This document shows, in pieces, positions 9,312-19,104 of a stretch of DNA of 33,321 nucleotides. A model generated the notes under the pieces. The model saw only the letters and a program-made list of their open reading frames with translations. It ran no database searches and was not told the DNA's origin. The position numbers and the translations under genes were made by a program. The stretch spans positions 1-33,321 of the forward strand of contig JAIMAU010000022.1 in assembly GCA_023511795.1 (NCBI GenBank). The letters run 5' to 3'. Numbering within the stretch: the stretch's first letter is position 1; each line of letters opens with the position of its first letter. The DNA is from Armatimonadota bacterium. Its GTDB lineage: Bacteria; Armatimonadota; UBA5829; DTJY01.

Positions 9312-11078
9312 TTATGTAGATTTAGATGGTTTCGCATCTTTGAGAACAAGTTGAACGACTTTGAAGCCTGCGTATTCATTTATTTGAACATTATAGCACA
9401 AATCCACTGTAGCTCCAATTTCAAACAATTGCTCGCTTTCTCCCCATCCGAAAGCAATGCATTCTATTTGTTTTGTTTTTTGTGTGGCTAGTTTGAGTTT
9501 TAAATGGTTGCCATTTCCTCCCAGTCGGGTTTTGCTGATAACTCTTACGTCACGGCTCGCAAAAACGGGTTCACGATTGCCGTAGCCGAATGGTTCTAGG
9601 AGCTGGAGTTCTGTGGCAAGGTCATATGTTATTTCATCTATTTCTAGTTCGGCATCCACTTCTATCTGAGGAATAAGGTCTGATTGAGTGAGTATATGGT
9701 CGGCAACTTCATTTATTGCTTCATCAAAGTCAGAGAGTTTTTCTGCCATTATTGATAGGCCTGCAGCCTTTGCATGGCCGCCGCAGCGCTCAAGAAGTTC
9801 GCTGCATTGCATAAGAGCCTTAAAAAGATGAAAAGAGTCTATACTTCGCGCAGAACCAACGCCTTTGTTATTGGCTTCGTCAATGGCTATCAGTACCGCG
9901 GGCCTATGAAAAAGATCAACAATTTTACTTGCAACTACTCCGATTATTCCCGGATGCCATCTTTGCGACGATAGAACTAAAACCTTAGCTTTTTCATCAA
10001 GACAGCGGCCAGTTATCTGCTCTATTGCCTCCAGGGTTATGCGTTCTTGTTCTCTTTGGCGTTCTCGATTTTGCAATTCGAGCATTTCAGCAAGCTTTTC
10101 AGCTTCTGCTTCTTCTTTTGTGAGCAGAAGATTGAGAGCAAGTGAAGCGTCGTCCAAGCGTCCTGCTGCGTTTAGTCTAGGGCATAATATATAGCTAAGC
10201 ATGTGGCTTGTTATTGGTTTTCCGTGAACGCCAGCAACTTTTAAAAGCGCCTGGATTCCAGGTTTTCCCGATCTTGGAATTTCAGTAATTCCGCACTTTG
10301 TGAGCACGCGGTTTTCACCAACAAGAGGTACGATATCAGCTACTGTACCAATTGCTACAAGATCAACAAATCTGCGTCGAAATGCCTCTGTATCATAACC
10401 ACGACCCTTCACAAGTGCCTCTGCAAATTTAAATGCAACTCCAACACCTGCCAGGTCTTTGAATGGATACTGGCAATCACGCTTTCGAGGGTTTATGAGA
10501 GCCAGAGGTTCGGCAATTTTGGGGCCTGGTTCGTGGTGATCTGTAACTATTACATCTATCCCGAGGCGTTTTGCGTATTCTATCTCGTCGATGGCCGAAG
10601 TTCCGCAGTCTACGGTGATTATAAGGTTAGCACCTCGACGAGCTGCTTCTTCTATCCCTGACTGTCTGATGTCGTAACCTTCACGCTGTCTATGAGGAAT
10701 ATACCAACTCACATCTGCACGCAAAGCCCTAAGTACACGGACGAGAAGTGCGGTACTTGTGATTCCGTCAACATCATAGTCTCCATGGACCATGATTTTT
10801 TCACCTGCGTCTAGGGCCTTTATTGTTCTGGCAACTGCGCGGTCGATTCCATCTAAAAGGCTAGGGTCGTGAAGGTTATCCATGCTGGGGTTTAAAAACT
10901 CGCGGGCTTCTCTAGGGGTTCGAATGCCCCTGTTTAATAAAACGCGGCATACTATTCGTGAGGCTGGGACTTGATTGCAGAATTCTTCTTCGATGGCGAG
11001 ATCTGGCTGGATAATCTTCCAATCTTTTGATTTTTTAGCTTTATTGCCAATCATAAAACTTATCTCACACTTTTTCAT
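9312..11078 (-). CDS. recJ: Single-stranded-DNA-specific exonuclease RecJ
   Basis: A DHH/DHHA1 phosphoesterase that degrades single-stranded DNA 5' to 3' in recombination and mismatch repair. Visible metal motifs are HGDYDVDG (residues 98-105), DCGT (157-160) and DHH (180-182). The C-terminal GGHAKAAG motif marks DHHA1 and an OB-like end follows. Length 588 aa is typical. Two starts are possible. ATG at 11078 would leave about 5 nt of leader behind the mapped promoter. ATG at 11054 has a weak GAGA-type ribosome site. It heads the recJ-rel-dtd-TPR-MBL(-nagA) operon. Confidence 0.96.
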   Translation of the reverse strand: MKKCEISFMIGNKAKKSKDWKIIQPDLAIEEEFCNQVPASRIVCRVLLNRGIRTPREAREFLNPSMDNLHDPSLLDGIDRAVARTIKALDAGEKIMVHGDYDVDGITSTALLVRVLRALRADVSWYIPHRQREGYDIRQSGIEEAARRGANLIITVDCGTSAIDEIEYAKRLGIDVIVTDHHEPGPKIAEPLALINPRKRDCQYPFKDLAGVGVAFKFAEALVKGRGYDTEAFRRRFVDLVAIGTVADIVPLVGENRVLTKCGITEIPRSGKPGIQALLKVAGVHGKPITSHMLSYILCPRLNAAGRLDDASLALNLLLTKEEAEAEKLAEMLELQNRERQREQERITLEAIEQITGRCLDEKAKVLVLSSQRWHPGIIGVVASKIVDLFHRPAVLIAIDEANNKGVGSARSIDSFHLFKALMQCSELLERCGGHAKAAGLSIMAEKLSDFDEAINEVADHILTQSDLIPQIEVDAELEIDEITYDLATELQLLEPFGYGNREPVFASRDVRVISKTRLGGNGNHLKLKLATQKTKQIECIAFGWGESEQLFEIGATVDLCYNVQINEYAGFKVVQLVLKDAKPSKST

Positions 11079-11090
11079 TCAACAGAAAAC

Positions 11091-11119
11091 ATCATAGCAT
11101 GCTGGTTTACGTGAAACAA
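11091..11119 (-). promoter_or_regulatory. Sigma70-type promoter of the recJ operon
   Basis: On the minus strand TTGTTT (11114-11119) and TATGAT (11091-11096) are spaced by exactly 17 bp. The predicted transcript starts near 11083, about 5 nt before the first possible recJ ATG. It lies between the secDF terminator and recJ, making recJ the first gene of a separate unit. Confidence 0.65.
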
Positions 11120-11137
11120 CCGATATTCTAGCAAAAA

Positions 11138-11179
11138 TAAAATTAAAAAGCCTACAGATTTTAGAGAAATCTGTAGGCT
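11138..11179 (-). terminator. Rho-independent terminator of secDF
   Basis: A perfect 13 bp stem, AGCCTACAGATTT (11149-11161) with AAATCTGTAGGCT (11167-11179), encloses a 5 nt loop. On the minus strand it is followed by TTTTTAATTTTATTTTT. It begins 26 bp after the secDF stop. Confidence 0.93.
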
Positions 11180-11205
11180 GGAGTTTGTCCTATTTAGAGC
11201 TGAAG

Positions 11206-13701
11206 TTAGAACCTTCTCTTACGCTTTTTGGTTTTCGTTTTGGTTGCAGTCTGAGCCTTGCGCACCGGACTGACTGTAGCCGCTTCTTCATGACCTTCGC
11301 CTTCGGTTTGTTCGGCAAGAGGTTTCAGGTCGAGTGGCTTTGTTGCAGCGCGAGGTTCTTCAGAAGGGACGCCACTAAGAGGCTGCTTGCTTGCAATTCT
11401 CTGCCACAGGACGAGAAGTTGACTTGCATTAAAGATGGAGGAATAGGTACCTGTTATTATACCAATCAATAGTGCCACGTTGAAGTGCTTTAAGCTCGGA
11501 TTGGAGGCACCAAACAATAATAAAGCTATGAGAGTCAACACAACCGTCAATGATGTATTAATTGATCTGGCGAAAGATTGTAGTATGCTCCTATTAACGA
11601 GCGAGTCGAATGTTTCCCCTTTCGAGCGGTGGCGTAGATTCTCGCGGATACGGTCAAATATGACGATTGTGTCATGGTTTGAGAATCCAATGACTGTTAG
11701 CAATGCCGTCACAAATAGGCTATCAATCTCCCAATGGAAGAAGTGGCCAAATATTGCAAAGAGGCCCACTATAACACCTACGTCATGCAAAAGAGCAATG
11801 ACTGCGCATATTCCAAATCGGAATCCGTATGCTAATCCCCCAATGGCAAATCGTGCAGAAAGGTATAGGACAATGCCAAGAGAGGCCAATATTATTGCCT
11901 TGAAGGCGTTCGCAGTTAATTCGCGGCTAATAGTTGGGCCGACTCGCTCGGTTGCGAGTAGTTCAAATTCGCCAACTCTTTCTTTCAGTCCTTTTTGAAG
12001 TGTACGGAATTCTTCCTCGGAGACGTTTTTAGTTCGGATAAAGAATTCCTTTGGATCTTCTTTGGATTTCTGGACCATGCTTCCTCTGAGGCCTAGGTCA
12101 CTGAGTGCTGCCTCAACAGATGCTCGTTCTACTGGCTGCTTAAACTCAAGTTGCATGAGGCTACCACCGGTGAAGTCAATACCTGGCTTCAGCCCGTGCA
12201 TGCCGAAGATGAAGAATAATCCCGGCAGAATTACTGCAGCGCTTATGGCATACCAAGTCCACATCCGTCCAACAACATCTACTTGCCGACCTGTCTGTCC
12301 TGTCACCCACTGTCTTCTCACACCAAACCATGCAGGATGTTGCGCAAATCCGGTGTTTACGATAAGGTGAAGAATTGTTCGCGTAACTACTATTGCGGTG
12401 AACATACTAACAATTACACCGAGGCTAAGGACAATGGCGAATCCTCTGATTGGTCCAGTGCCAAGCCATCCAAGTATTAGACAGGTAATTAGCGTACAGA
12501 CGTTGGAGTCGAAAATGGAGGTGAATGCTCTTGCAAATCCGGCGTCAATTGCCGCGCGAAGCGTTTTTCCGCTTCGTAACTCTTCTTTCAATCGCTCAAA
12601 AATAAGGATATTAGCATCCACGGCCATACCTATTGATATGATGTATGCCGCGATGCCAGGCAGTGTGAGCGTTACAGGTATTATTTTGAACAGTGCAAGA
12701 GTGAGGACTGCATATATTCCAAGTGCAATATCTGCAATTACTCCTGGCAATAAATAGTAGCCGAACATAAAGAGAACGACTAGGCCGAGACCTATGATTC
12801 CTGCAAGTATGCTTCTATCTACAGAATCTTGACCTAGCGTTGCCTCTACCCTTTGGTGCTGCACTATTTCAAGAGGGACAGGTAATGCGCCAGCATTCAA
12901 GAATTCAGCAAGACGTGTGGCTTCCTGAATAGTTCGGAAGCCGCCTTCAATGGTAGCTTTTCCATCAAGAATAGGTACCTTAACGATTGGCGCACTCAAA
13001 ATCTGGTCGTTCAAGACTATTGCCAAGTACTCGCCTACATTACGCCGCGTAAAATCGGCGAACAACTTCCTGCCTTCTCTATCAAACTCGATGGCTACGT
13101 AAACTTCAAATGGAGGCTGAGCCATCTTGTTTGCTTGGGCATTAGGCTTGAGGTTAGCACCAGTGACGATGACTGGGGATTCTGCAAGTACTTTTTCTAC
13201 TGGTACATTCTTTCCGTCGTGGTCCGTAAAGACATACTTGTCATTTCCCTGATCGTCTTGCTCAATCGTCATTTGGTATTTTCCACGGTGGCGCTTGTCT
13301 TGCACCCATCGCAGGTGGCGAAATTCAAGCCTTGCCGTTGACTTAAGTTGTTCTATGGCTTGGTCTACGTTTGGAATGTCGGGAATTTCAACGACCACCT
13401 GATCAATACCCTTAGGCTGAATCAGGGGTTCGGATACGCCGAAAGCATCAACGCGGTTGCGAATGACACGCACTATGCCATTTAGGTGCTTATAACTCCA
13501 TTTTTCACCTTTAGGTAGCTTATCAGTTTCTGCGCGGAGTACGACACGTACTCCACCTGCAAGGTCTAAGCCTTTCTTTAAATGCCAAGGTTTAGTAATT
13601 TGCTTGCCGTTTTCCGTTACTGTCACATGTTGCTTTCCAAGAATGAAAGCAGATGCTGCAACCAATACAATAACAAGAGCAAGGATATGTTTATGTCTCA
13701 A
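11206..13701 (-). CDS. secDF: SecD-SecF fused protein-export subunit
   Basis: One 831-residue chain carries both halves of the proton-driven Sec accessory complex. The SecD half has the N-terminal membrane helix, GLDLAGGVRVVL, a large periplasmic P1-type region, then a helix bundle with DANILIFERLKEELRSG. The SecF half begins with a new membrane helix and GLKPGIDFTGGS at about residue 510, and contains VIFDRIRENLR. About twelve membrane helices are expected. The C-terminal tail is cytoplasmic and strongly basic (KTKTKKRKRRF). The start is TTG at 13701 behind GGGAGG (12 nt away), preceded by a near-perfect promoter and followed by a clean terminator, so it is probably transcribed alone as well as from tgt. 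yajC, the usual neighbour, is absent here. Confidence 0.96.
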   Translation of the reverse strand: MRHKHILALVIVLVAASAFILGKQHVTVTENGKQITKPWHLKKGLDLAGGVRVVLRAETDKLPKGEKWSYKHLNGIVRVIRNRVDAFGVSEPLIQPKGIDQVVVEIPDIPNVDQAIEQLKSTARLEFRHLRWVQDKRHRGKYQMTIEQDDQGNDKYVFTDHDGKNVPVEKVLAESPVIVTGANLKPNAQANKMAQPPFEVYVAIEFDREGRKLFADFTRRNVGEYLAIVLNDQILSAPIVKVPILDGKATIEGGFRTIQEATRLAEFLNAGALPVPLEIVQHQRVEATLGQDSVDRSILAGIIGLGLVVLFMFGYYLLPGVIADIALGIYAVLTLALFKIIPVTLTLPGIAAYIISIGMAVDANILIFERLKEELRSGKTLRAAIDAGFARAFTSIFDSNVCTLITCLILGWLGTGPIRGFAIVLSLGVIVSMFTAIVVTRTILHLIVNTGFAQHPAWFGVRRQWVTGQTGRQVDVVGRMWTWYAISAAVILPGLFFIFGMHGLKPGIDFTGGSLMQLEFKQPVERASVEAALSDLGLRGSMVQKSKEDPKEFFIRTKNVSEEEFRTLQKGLKERVGEFELLATERVGPTISRELTANAFKAIILASLGIVLYLSARFAIGGLAYGFRFGICAVIALLHDVGVIVGLFAIFGHFFHWEIDSLFVTALLTVIGFSNHDTIVIFDRIRENLRHRSKGETFDSLVNRSILQSFARSINTSLTVVLTLIALLLFGASNPSLKHFNVALLIGIITGTYSSIFNASQLLVLWQRIASKQPLSGVPSEEPRAATKPLDLKPLAEQTEGEGHEEAATVSPVRKAQTATKTKTKKRKRRF

Positions 13702-13789
13702 TTTTTCTGTAATCCTCCCTAAGTCACCTTATGGCGCTTTTTGGGGCGCGGGTCTATTAATCATTCGAACCGGGCCATATAACAGGGCA

Positions 13790-13818
13790 ATTATACAGAT
13801 GTGCCGAGATATTGTCAA
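13790..13818 (-). promoter_or_regulatory. Perfect-consensus sigma70 promoter of secDF
   Basis: On the minus strand TTGACA (13813-13818), a 17 bp spacer and TATAAT (13790-13795) match the housekeeping consensus at all twelve positions. The transcript would carry a leader of about 80 nt before the TTG start at 13701. Confidence 0.88.
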
Positions 13819-13851
13819 ATAAAATGATTTTACTTCTTAATTCTTGAAAAA

Positions 13852-14514
13852 TCATAGGTCAATTCCATTAATCACAAGCTTAAACTTACAGCCTAGCACG
13901 TCTGCCGCTCTCCGACACATAACCATTCTAAGCACAAAAATTTCGAAGTATTCAGTTACGCTGATTGATGTTGTATCTACCGTTAATTCTAGGCTAATAA
14001 TTTTGTTTTCTGAATCAACTCGCAAGTATGACTTTTGTACAGCATGGTTTACCCTGTCGTGAATATCGAATGTCTGAGGATTTGGATTTTGCACACGAGA
14101 AAAGTGTACATCGGACTTGTCGCCAATGATTACAGCTGCGGTGACTTTGTTTATCGGAAATCCATTATCTTCCTCATGATTGCCAATTGCTCCCATGATA
14201 ACCGCAATTTCTGCCGGTGGCATTTTGAGGGAATTAAGGATGCTTTCTGCTAGAACTGCTCCCGTTTCTTGGTGATTCTCGCGGTTAATAACATTTCCAA
14301 TATCGTGGAGATAACCAGCTATTGCGGCTAGTTCTGCTTCGCGTGAGCCATTACCAAGCTGACGAATTATACCTCGTGATACACCTGCAACGATGCCAGC
14401 GTGCCGAAAACCATGTTCGGTATAACCTATTGCTGCCATTTGCTCGTTTGCCTTCTCTATATAGGTTCTAACACGCGAGTCACGCTTTACGTCCCGCAGG
14501 CAAATTTGCCCCAT
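13852..14514 (-). CDS. HD-domain phosphohydrolase
   Basis: A 220-residue protein with a well-formed HD domain: His34 and His38 (EHGFRHAG), His70-Asp71 (YLHDIGN), His81, then NHEEDNG and GDKSDVHF, which provide the later metal ligands. Members cleave phosphoester bonds in nucleotides or nucleotide messengers; the substrate here is not evident. A roughly 75-residue C-terminal extension (after the HD core) is not recognised. It begins three bases after the tgt stop, so it is translated with tgt, and sits between tgt and secDF where yajC is often found. No signal peptide or membrane helix. Confidence 0.82.
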   Translation of the reverse strand: MGQICLRDVKRDSRVRTYIEKANEQMAAIGYTEHGFRHAGIVAGVSRGIIRQLGNGSREAELAAIAGYLHDIGNVINRENHQETGAVLAESILNSLKMPPAEIAVIMGAIGNHEEDNGFPINKVTAAVIIGDKSDVHFSRVQNPNPQTFDIHDRVNHAVQKSYLRVDSENKIISLELTVDTTSISVTEYFEIFVLRMVMCRRAADVLGCKFKLVINGIDL

Positions 14515-14517
14515 GTA

Positions 14518-15688
<1,171 letters not shown>

Positions 15689-15818
15689 ATCTTTATGTGT
15701 TGAGAGTGTATCTTGAAATAGTTCCCCATAGAATCAGGTATCTCATGCAGGCGAATGAGCAATTCAAGCATGGAACAATCCAAATGCGAGGCAATTAATT
15801 TGCGATCCTCCCCACCAG

Positions 15819-15901
15819 CGGATGGGAATGGGGCCGGGGGTTGTTTCCTCCTCCGCGCCGGATAAGCGCCGTTCCATTCGGCTCCCGGTCCCACCCTACC
15901 G
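15819..15901. other. GC-rich imperfect hairpin of unknown identity
   Basis: Within an AT-rich intergenic stretch, about 80 bases are strikingly GC-rich. An 11 bp stem pairs 15830-15840 with 15882-15892 (with G-T wobbles). It is extended outward by GGG/CCC and CGG/CCG pairs across small loops. The internal part holds a GCGC/GCGC mini-hairpin (15855-15858 with 15866-15869) and an alternative GAATGG/CCATTC pairing. There is no T-run on either side. It could be a structured RNA, a relic of a small mobile element, or an mRNA-end structure. I could not match it to a known RNA class. Confidence 0.4.
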
Positions 15902-16054
15902 TTATTATTATGTTCGGCATCTGTTGTTTATTCACAAACTTTGAACAAGGCCACGTAAATCCCAATCTAGAATAACAAAATGCTGTCATGATTTAAAGGC
16001 GTTTCGAGTAGCCATATTAATGCCCAGAATTTATACTAGTTTTTTGTTAGATGC

Positions 16055-16083
16055 TTGACAATTCTTTGGTGGCATGATATCTT
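16055..16083 (+). promoter_or_regulatory. Sigma70 promoter driving a short non-coding transcript
   Basis: TTGACA (16055-16060), a 17 bp spacer and TATCTT (16078-16083). No open frame follows before a terminator about 150 bp downstream. Confidence 0.72.
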
Positions 16084-16089
16084 ATATTT

Positions 16090-16243
16090 GAAATAACTAA
16101 ATGAGCAGGTGAGCAATTCGTTGTAACCTGACGTCTTCATCCATAGAAGTACATTGTACTCACCGGTTAATTAATACCTGCACTTGTTATTTGTCAACCT
16201 CCCTTATCAGAAAGCCGCCGGATTTACTCGGCGGTTTCTTTAT
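16090..16243 (+). ncRNA. Candidate small RNA of about 150 nt, 6S-like rod shape
   Basis: The interval is bounded by a strong promoter and an intrinsic terminator and has no usable open frame. It folds into a rod. AAATAAC (16091-16097) pairs with GTTATTT (16186-16192). After an asymmetric loop, GCAGGT (16105-16110) pairs with ACCTGC (16176-16181). A wide bubble follows, then TAACC (16124-16128) with GGTTA (16165-16169). Small hairpins (AGTAC-ATT-GTACT, CTTC...GAAG) cap it. A closing stem, large internal bubble and terminal stem is the layout of 6S RNA, but I see no diagnostic sequence. Another regulatory RNA is equally possible. The transcript existence is well supported; its class is inference. 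Confidence 0.55.
16212..16243 (+). terminator. Rho-independent terminator of the small RNA
   Basis: CCGCCG (16215-16220) pairs with CGGCGG (16229-16234) around an 8 nt loop. The stem is extended by A-T and G-T pairs and followed by TTTCTTTATT. Confidence 0.88.
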
Positions 16244-16280
16244 TCTGAACGCATATTACCCTATTTGCACATTAGAATGT

Positions 16281-16308
16281 TTGAAACTTTGATTTTTAAG
16301 GGTAGTAT
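16281..16308 (+). promoter_or_regulatory. Putative promoter of the KGG stress-protein gene
   Basis: TTGAAA (16281-16286), a 16 bp spacer and TAGTAT (16303-16308), followed by a leader of about 48 nt to the ATG at 16363. Confidence 0.5.
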
Positions 16309-16362
16309 TATGAAAAGTTGCTTGGTTATATGGCGTTAATGAAGCGCAGAGGGGTGGGATTG

Positions 16363-16548
16363 ATGGCTTCTTCCAAGCGTGGCTTTGCCTCGATGGATCC
16401 AGAGAAACAAAGGGAAATTGCTAGCAAAGGTGGCAAGGCTGCACATGCGAAGGGCACTGCCCATGAATGGACCAGCCATGAAGCTAGGCAAGCTGGACGC
16501 AAGGGTGGACTTATGAGCCATGGTGGCGGGCGTAAGAGTAGCAAATAG
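16363..16548 (+). CDS. KGG-repeat general stress protein
   Basis: A 61-residue, very hydrophilic, Lys/Gly/Ala/Arg-rich protein with two copies of the KGG motif (EIASKGGKAAHAKG and EARQAGRKGG), as in Bacillus GsiB, enterobacterial YciG and plant LEA-5 proteins. Such proteins are linked to desiccation, osmotic or general stress; no enzymatic activity is known. The family alignment starts at MASSKRGFASMD, and AGAGGGGTGGG lies just upstream, so I chose the ATG at 16363 over earlier in-frame starts at 16330 and 16339. It ends 11 bp from the convergent feoB stop. Confidence 0.87.
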   Translation: MASSKRGFASMDPEKQREIASKGGKAAHAKGTAHEWTSHEARQAGRKGGLMSHGGGRKSSK

Positions 16549-16559
16549 TCCGCAAATAT

Positions 16560-18407
16560 TTACATCATAGTTGATGCCACGAGCCCACCGATAAGGAAGG
16601 AAGCAACGAATGTTCCAAGCCAGATTGCCACCGCCTCGCCCCATCCTCGCTCCTTAAAGAGAATCATCATTGAGGCAACGCAGGGAACAAATAGAGTCAT
16701 CACGATAAGCGATACCAAGGTTTGATTATTAGTGAGGGGCATTGATGCAAACCCAGCAGCTCCAAGGTCACGCCTAATCATTCCCATAACTATGGCATTT
16801 GCCGCCTCTTTTGGTAGCCCCAACCAGGCAACTGTTAATGGTTCGAGTAGGCGTTGCCATATTTTAAGCAATTTCGTTGCTTCCAATACTCCGACAAGAC
16901 CCGAACCAATTAGAAACCAAGGGTATGCTTCCAGCAAAAAATGAACTATGCGAATCCATGTTTTTCTTATTAAGTTTTCAATCTTTGGAAGTCTCACTGG
17001 TGGAAGGTCTATGATAAGTGGCGACGATTTTCCAGGTAAAAAGTGGTTGAGGATTGTCCCTACTGCAACAAAGCATGCGCCAATTACCATAATGTACACT
17101 AGCGTGTGAATTAATCCAATCCTAGCGGCTAGCATAGCTATAACGCCAAGCTGAGCTGAACAAGGAATTGTGAAATTTAGGATTGAGGTTGCAATTGTTT
17201 TTTCACGCGTTGTTCCAAGAAGTCGGGTGGTAATCGTTGCCATTGTAATGCAACCAAATCCCAGGATAATTGGAATTATTGCGCGGCCATTTAGTCCAAT
17301 CCAATTGAGCAATCGGTCAGTTAGCGCCGCCAATCTTGGTAAGTATCCGGTGTCTTCAAGGAATGATAGAACGATATAAAACCCAGCGACCAATGGCAGA
17401 AGTAGACCAACCAAATAGGTTATACCTGTTGTCAATATTCCAAAACGTCCAACAAGAATAATCCACGCTGGTGAATTAGCAGGTAAAACATAGCTAATAA
17501 TCTTTCTGATGGCAGGTTCCCAATATCCCTGCATTACAGTTTTCTCTGTAAATCCGACGAGCTTTTGTGCAATTAGGACACCTATTAACTGGTAAACAAG
17601 AAATAAAACAATCATTAAAATTGGAATACCCGTTAAGGGGTTCAGCATTAATCTGCCAAGAACATGGGTAAATCTACGGCTGGGTCCGGTTTCACTAACC
17701 ACCTGGTCGGCGATATCATTTGCACGAGCCCGTCTCCGAAGGTAAACATCTTCTCGGAGTGAACCTGGTGATAAGCCATGGCGGCTGGATATTACCTCGT
17801 CGCCCTCTAATATTAACACCGCTTCTCGCTGAGAACAGTTTAGTTTTCCAGCATGCTTCTGTACAAAAGGATCAGATTTTCCGACACACGCCTTATCTAT
17901 AGATAGGCGAATTTTGTCGAGCCCTACATGTCTAGTTGCAATTGTCGGAATTACGGGAACGCCAAGGAGTTTAGACATTTTTTCTGTATCAATTTTTATG
18001 CCTTGTTCCTTTACCTCATCCATAAAGTTCAAGGCAACAATCATTGGGATGCCCATATCAGCAAGCTGCAGAGTGAGGAATAGGTCTCTTTCTAGATGAA
18101 GGGCATTGACGATGTTTATAACGATGTCAGCCTGAAGGATAATATCACGCGCAGTTCGCTCTTCATCATTCCATGAGGAGACGCTATAAATACCAGGAGT
18201 GTCAATAATAAGGTTGTTTCCAGAGCGGCCAGTATAGATTTCGATTGTAGTGCCTGGGTAATTTGAGACTTCAGCATACACGCCTGTGAGATAAGCAAAG
18301 AAAACCGATTTTCCTACATTTGGATTGCCGACAAGAGCAATTTTTCGCGTTGTGGCTTCTATTCGAGCCCAAGGTGGCATTCTTTGCCGATGTCGCGGTT
18401 TTCTCAC
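16560..18407 (-). CDS. feoB: Ferrous iron transporter FeoB
   Basis: A 615-residue GTP-gated Fe(II) importer of the inner membrane. The N-terminal G-protein domain shows G1 GNPNVGKS (27-34), the G2 TT of YPGTTIE (51-57), G3 DTPG (69-72) and G4 NFMD (127-130). A helical spacer follows, then the membrane domain with both cysteine-containing Gate motifs (FTIPCSAQLG and FVPCVASMM). It is shorter than the roughly 770-residue E. coli protein, mainly at the C-terminus; the family core is present. The start is GTG (18405-18407), sharing one base with the feoA TAG. It is transcribed with fur and feoA and is presumably repressed by Fur when iron is plentiful. Confidence 0.95.
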   Translation of the reverse strand: MRKPRHRQRMPPWARIEATTRKIALVGNPNVGKSVFFAYLTGVYAEVSNYPGTTIEIYTGRSGNNLIIDTPGIYSVSSWNDEERTARDIILQADIVINIVNALHLERDLFLTLQLADMGIPMIVALNFMDEVKEQGIKIDTEKMSKLLGVPVIPTIATRHVGLDKIRLSIDKACVGKSDPFVQKHAGKLNCSQREAVLILEGDEVISSRHGLSPGSLREDVYLRRRARANDIADQVVSETGPSRRFTHVLGRLMLNPLTGIPILMIVLFLVYQLIGVLIAQKLVGFTEKTVMQGYWEPAIRKIISYVLPANSPAWIILVGRFGILTTGITYLVGLLLPLVAGFYIVLSFLEDTGYLPRLAALTDRLLNWIGLNGRAIIPIILGFGCITMATITTRLLGTTREKTIATSILNFTIPCSAQLGVIAMLAARIGLIHTLVYIMVIGACFVAVGTILNHFLPGKSSPLIIDLPPVRLPKIENLIRKTWIRIVHFLLEAYPWFLIGSGLVGVLEATKLLKIWQRLLEPLTVAWLGLPKEAANAIVMGMIRRDLGAAGFASMPLTNNQTLVSLIVMTLFVPCVASMMILFKERGWGEAVAIWLGTFVASFLIGGLVASTMM

Positions 18408-18616
18408 TACCTCACCTCTATTTGTCGAGCAAGGTCTCTGCCAATTGCAATTTCTTGACGTCTCGACTTCAAAACTACCGGTCCAAACGGGATTTTTTCA
18501 ATGCATACTACGCGGCTTCCCTCGGCAATCCCCAGCCTAATGAGTTGTGAACGTACGGCATTGGGAACCGAGATAATCTGTACTTCCGAACCAGTTGTTG
18601 CTTGATCAAGGGTCAT
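18407..18616 (-). CDS. feoA: FeoA, SH3-like partner of FeoB
   Basis: A 69-residue FeoA-domain protein (IRLGIAEGSRVVCIEKIPFGPVVLKSRRQEIAIGRDLARQIEV is the family core, given here as the region spanning the last two-thirds). It supports Fe(II) uptake by FeoB at the cytoplasmic face. ATG at 18616 is preferred because AAGGA lies eight bases before it. An in-frame ATG at 18643 would overlap fur. Stop TAG shares one base with the feoB GTG, giving tight coupling. Confidence 0.93.
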   Translation of the reverse strand: MTLDQATTGSEVQIISVPNAVRSQLIRLGIAEGSRVVCIEKIPFGPVVLKSRRQEIAIGRDLARQIEVR

Positions 18617-18627
18617 ATTTAATTCCT

Positions 18628-19059
18628 TTACGAATTCGCGCATTCAGAACATAGGCCCATAATTCGAAGTTCATGAGTATGCGCTTTGAACGAATATTGC
18701 TCACAAATTTTCTGCTGAAGCTCTTCTATCGTGTTGTCATTAAACTCGAAAGTTCGCCCACAAGCTGTGCAAATCAAATGGTCATGATGACCATGGCCAA
18801 GAACGTGCTCGTAATGCCCATGTCTTTCGCCAAAATCGACCTCCCTAAGTAAACCGCTATTGACGAGAAGAGGAAGTGTGCGATATACACTTGCACGTGA
18901 GACGCGTTTTCCACGTTTTCGAAGACCAGAAACAATATCATCTGCTTCAAAATGCTGATGGTTTCTGAAAACTTCTTCGAGGATTAGCTTGCGTTCGCGG
19001 GTTGTCTTCATTCCCTCTTCTCTTAGGAAATGTCTGAATTTTGCTTCTTCGTCGGTCAT
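18628..19059 (-). CDS. fur: Fur-family metal-dependent repressor
   Basis: A 143-residue Fur-type regulator. The N-terminal winged helix includes TRERKLILEEVF and the recognition helix RVSRASVYRTLPLLVNSGLL. The dimerisation half has the His-rich metal segment GHGHHDHLIC and two C-x2-C zinc pairs (CTAC and CSEC). The ATG at 19059 is chosen because GGAG lies six bases upstream and the family begins there. A longer frame to 19110 would run through the operator. It heads the fur-feoA-feoB operon and its promoter is overlapped by a long palindrome with a Fur-type core, so autoregulation is likely. Fur versus PerR or Zur cannot be decided from motifs alone, but the feoAB linkage favours iron. Confidence 0.92.
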   Translation of the reverse strand: MTDEEAKFRHFLREEGMKTTRERKLILEEVFRNHQHFEADDIVSGLRKRGKRVSRASVYRTLPLLVNSGLLREVDFGERHGHYEHVLGHGHHDHLICTACGRTFEFNDNTIEELQQKICEQYSFKAHTHELRIMGLCSECANS

Positions 19060-19069
19060 TTTTATCTCC

Positions 19070-19104
19070 AAATTGCAATTGAGACTCAGTCTCAATTGCA
19101 ATTT
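19070..19104. promoter_or_regulatory. 35 bp perfect palindrome with Fur-box core
   Basis: Arms AAATTGCAATTGAGACT (19070-19086) and AGTCTCAATTGCAATTT (19088-19104) are perfect inverted copies around a single C. The core TGAGACT-C-AGTCTCA has the 7-1-7 shape of Fur boxes. It overlaps the fur -10 box and the transcription start, the expected place for a repressor. The TTGCAAT outer arms are longer than the usual 19 bp Fur box. Confidence 0.82.
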
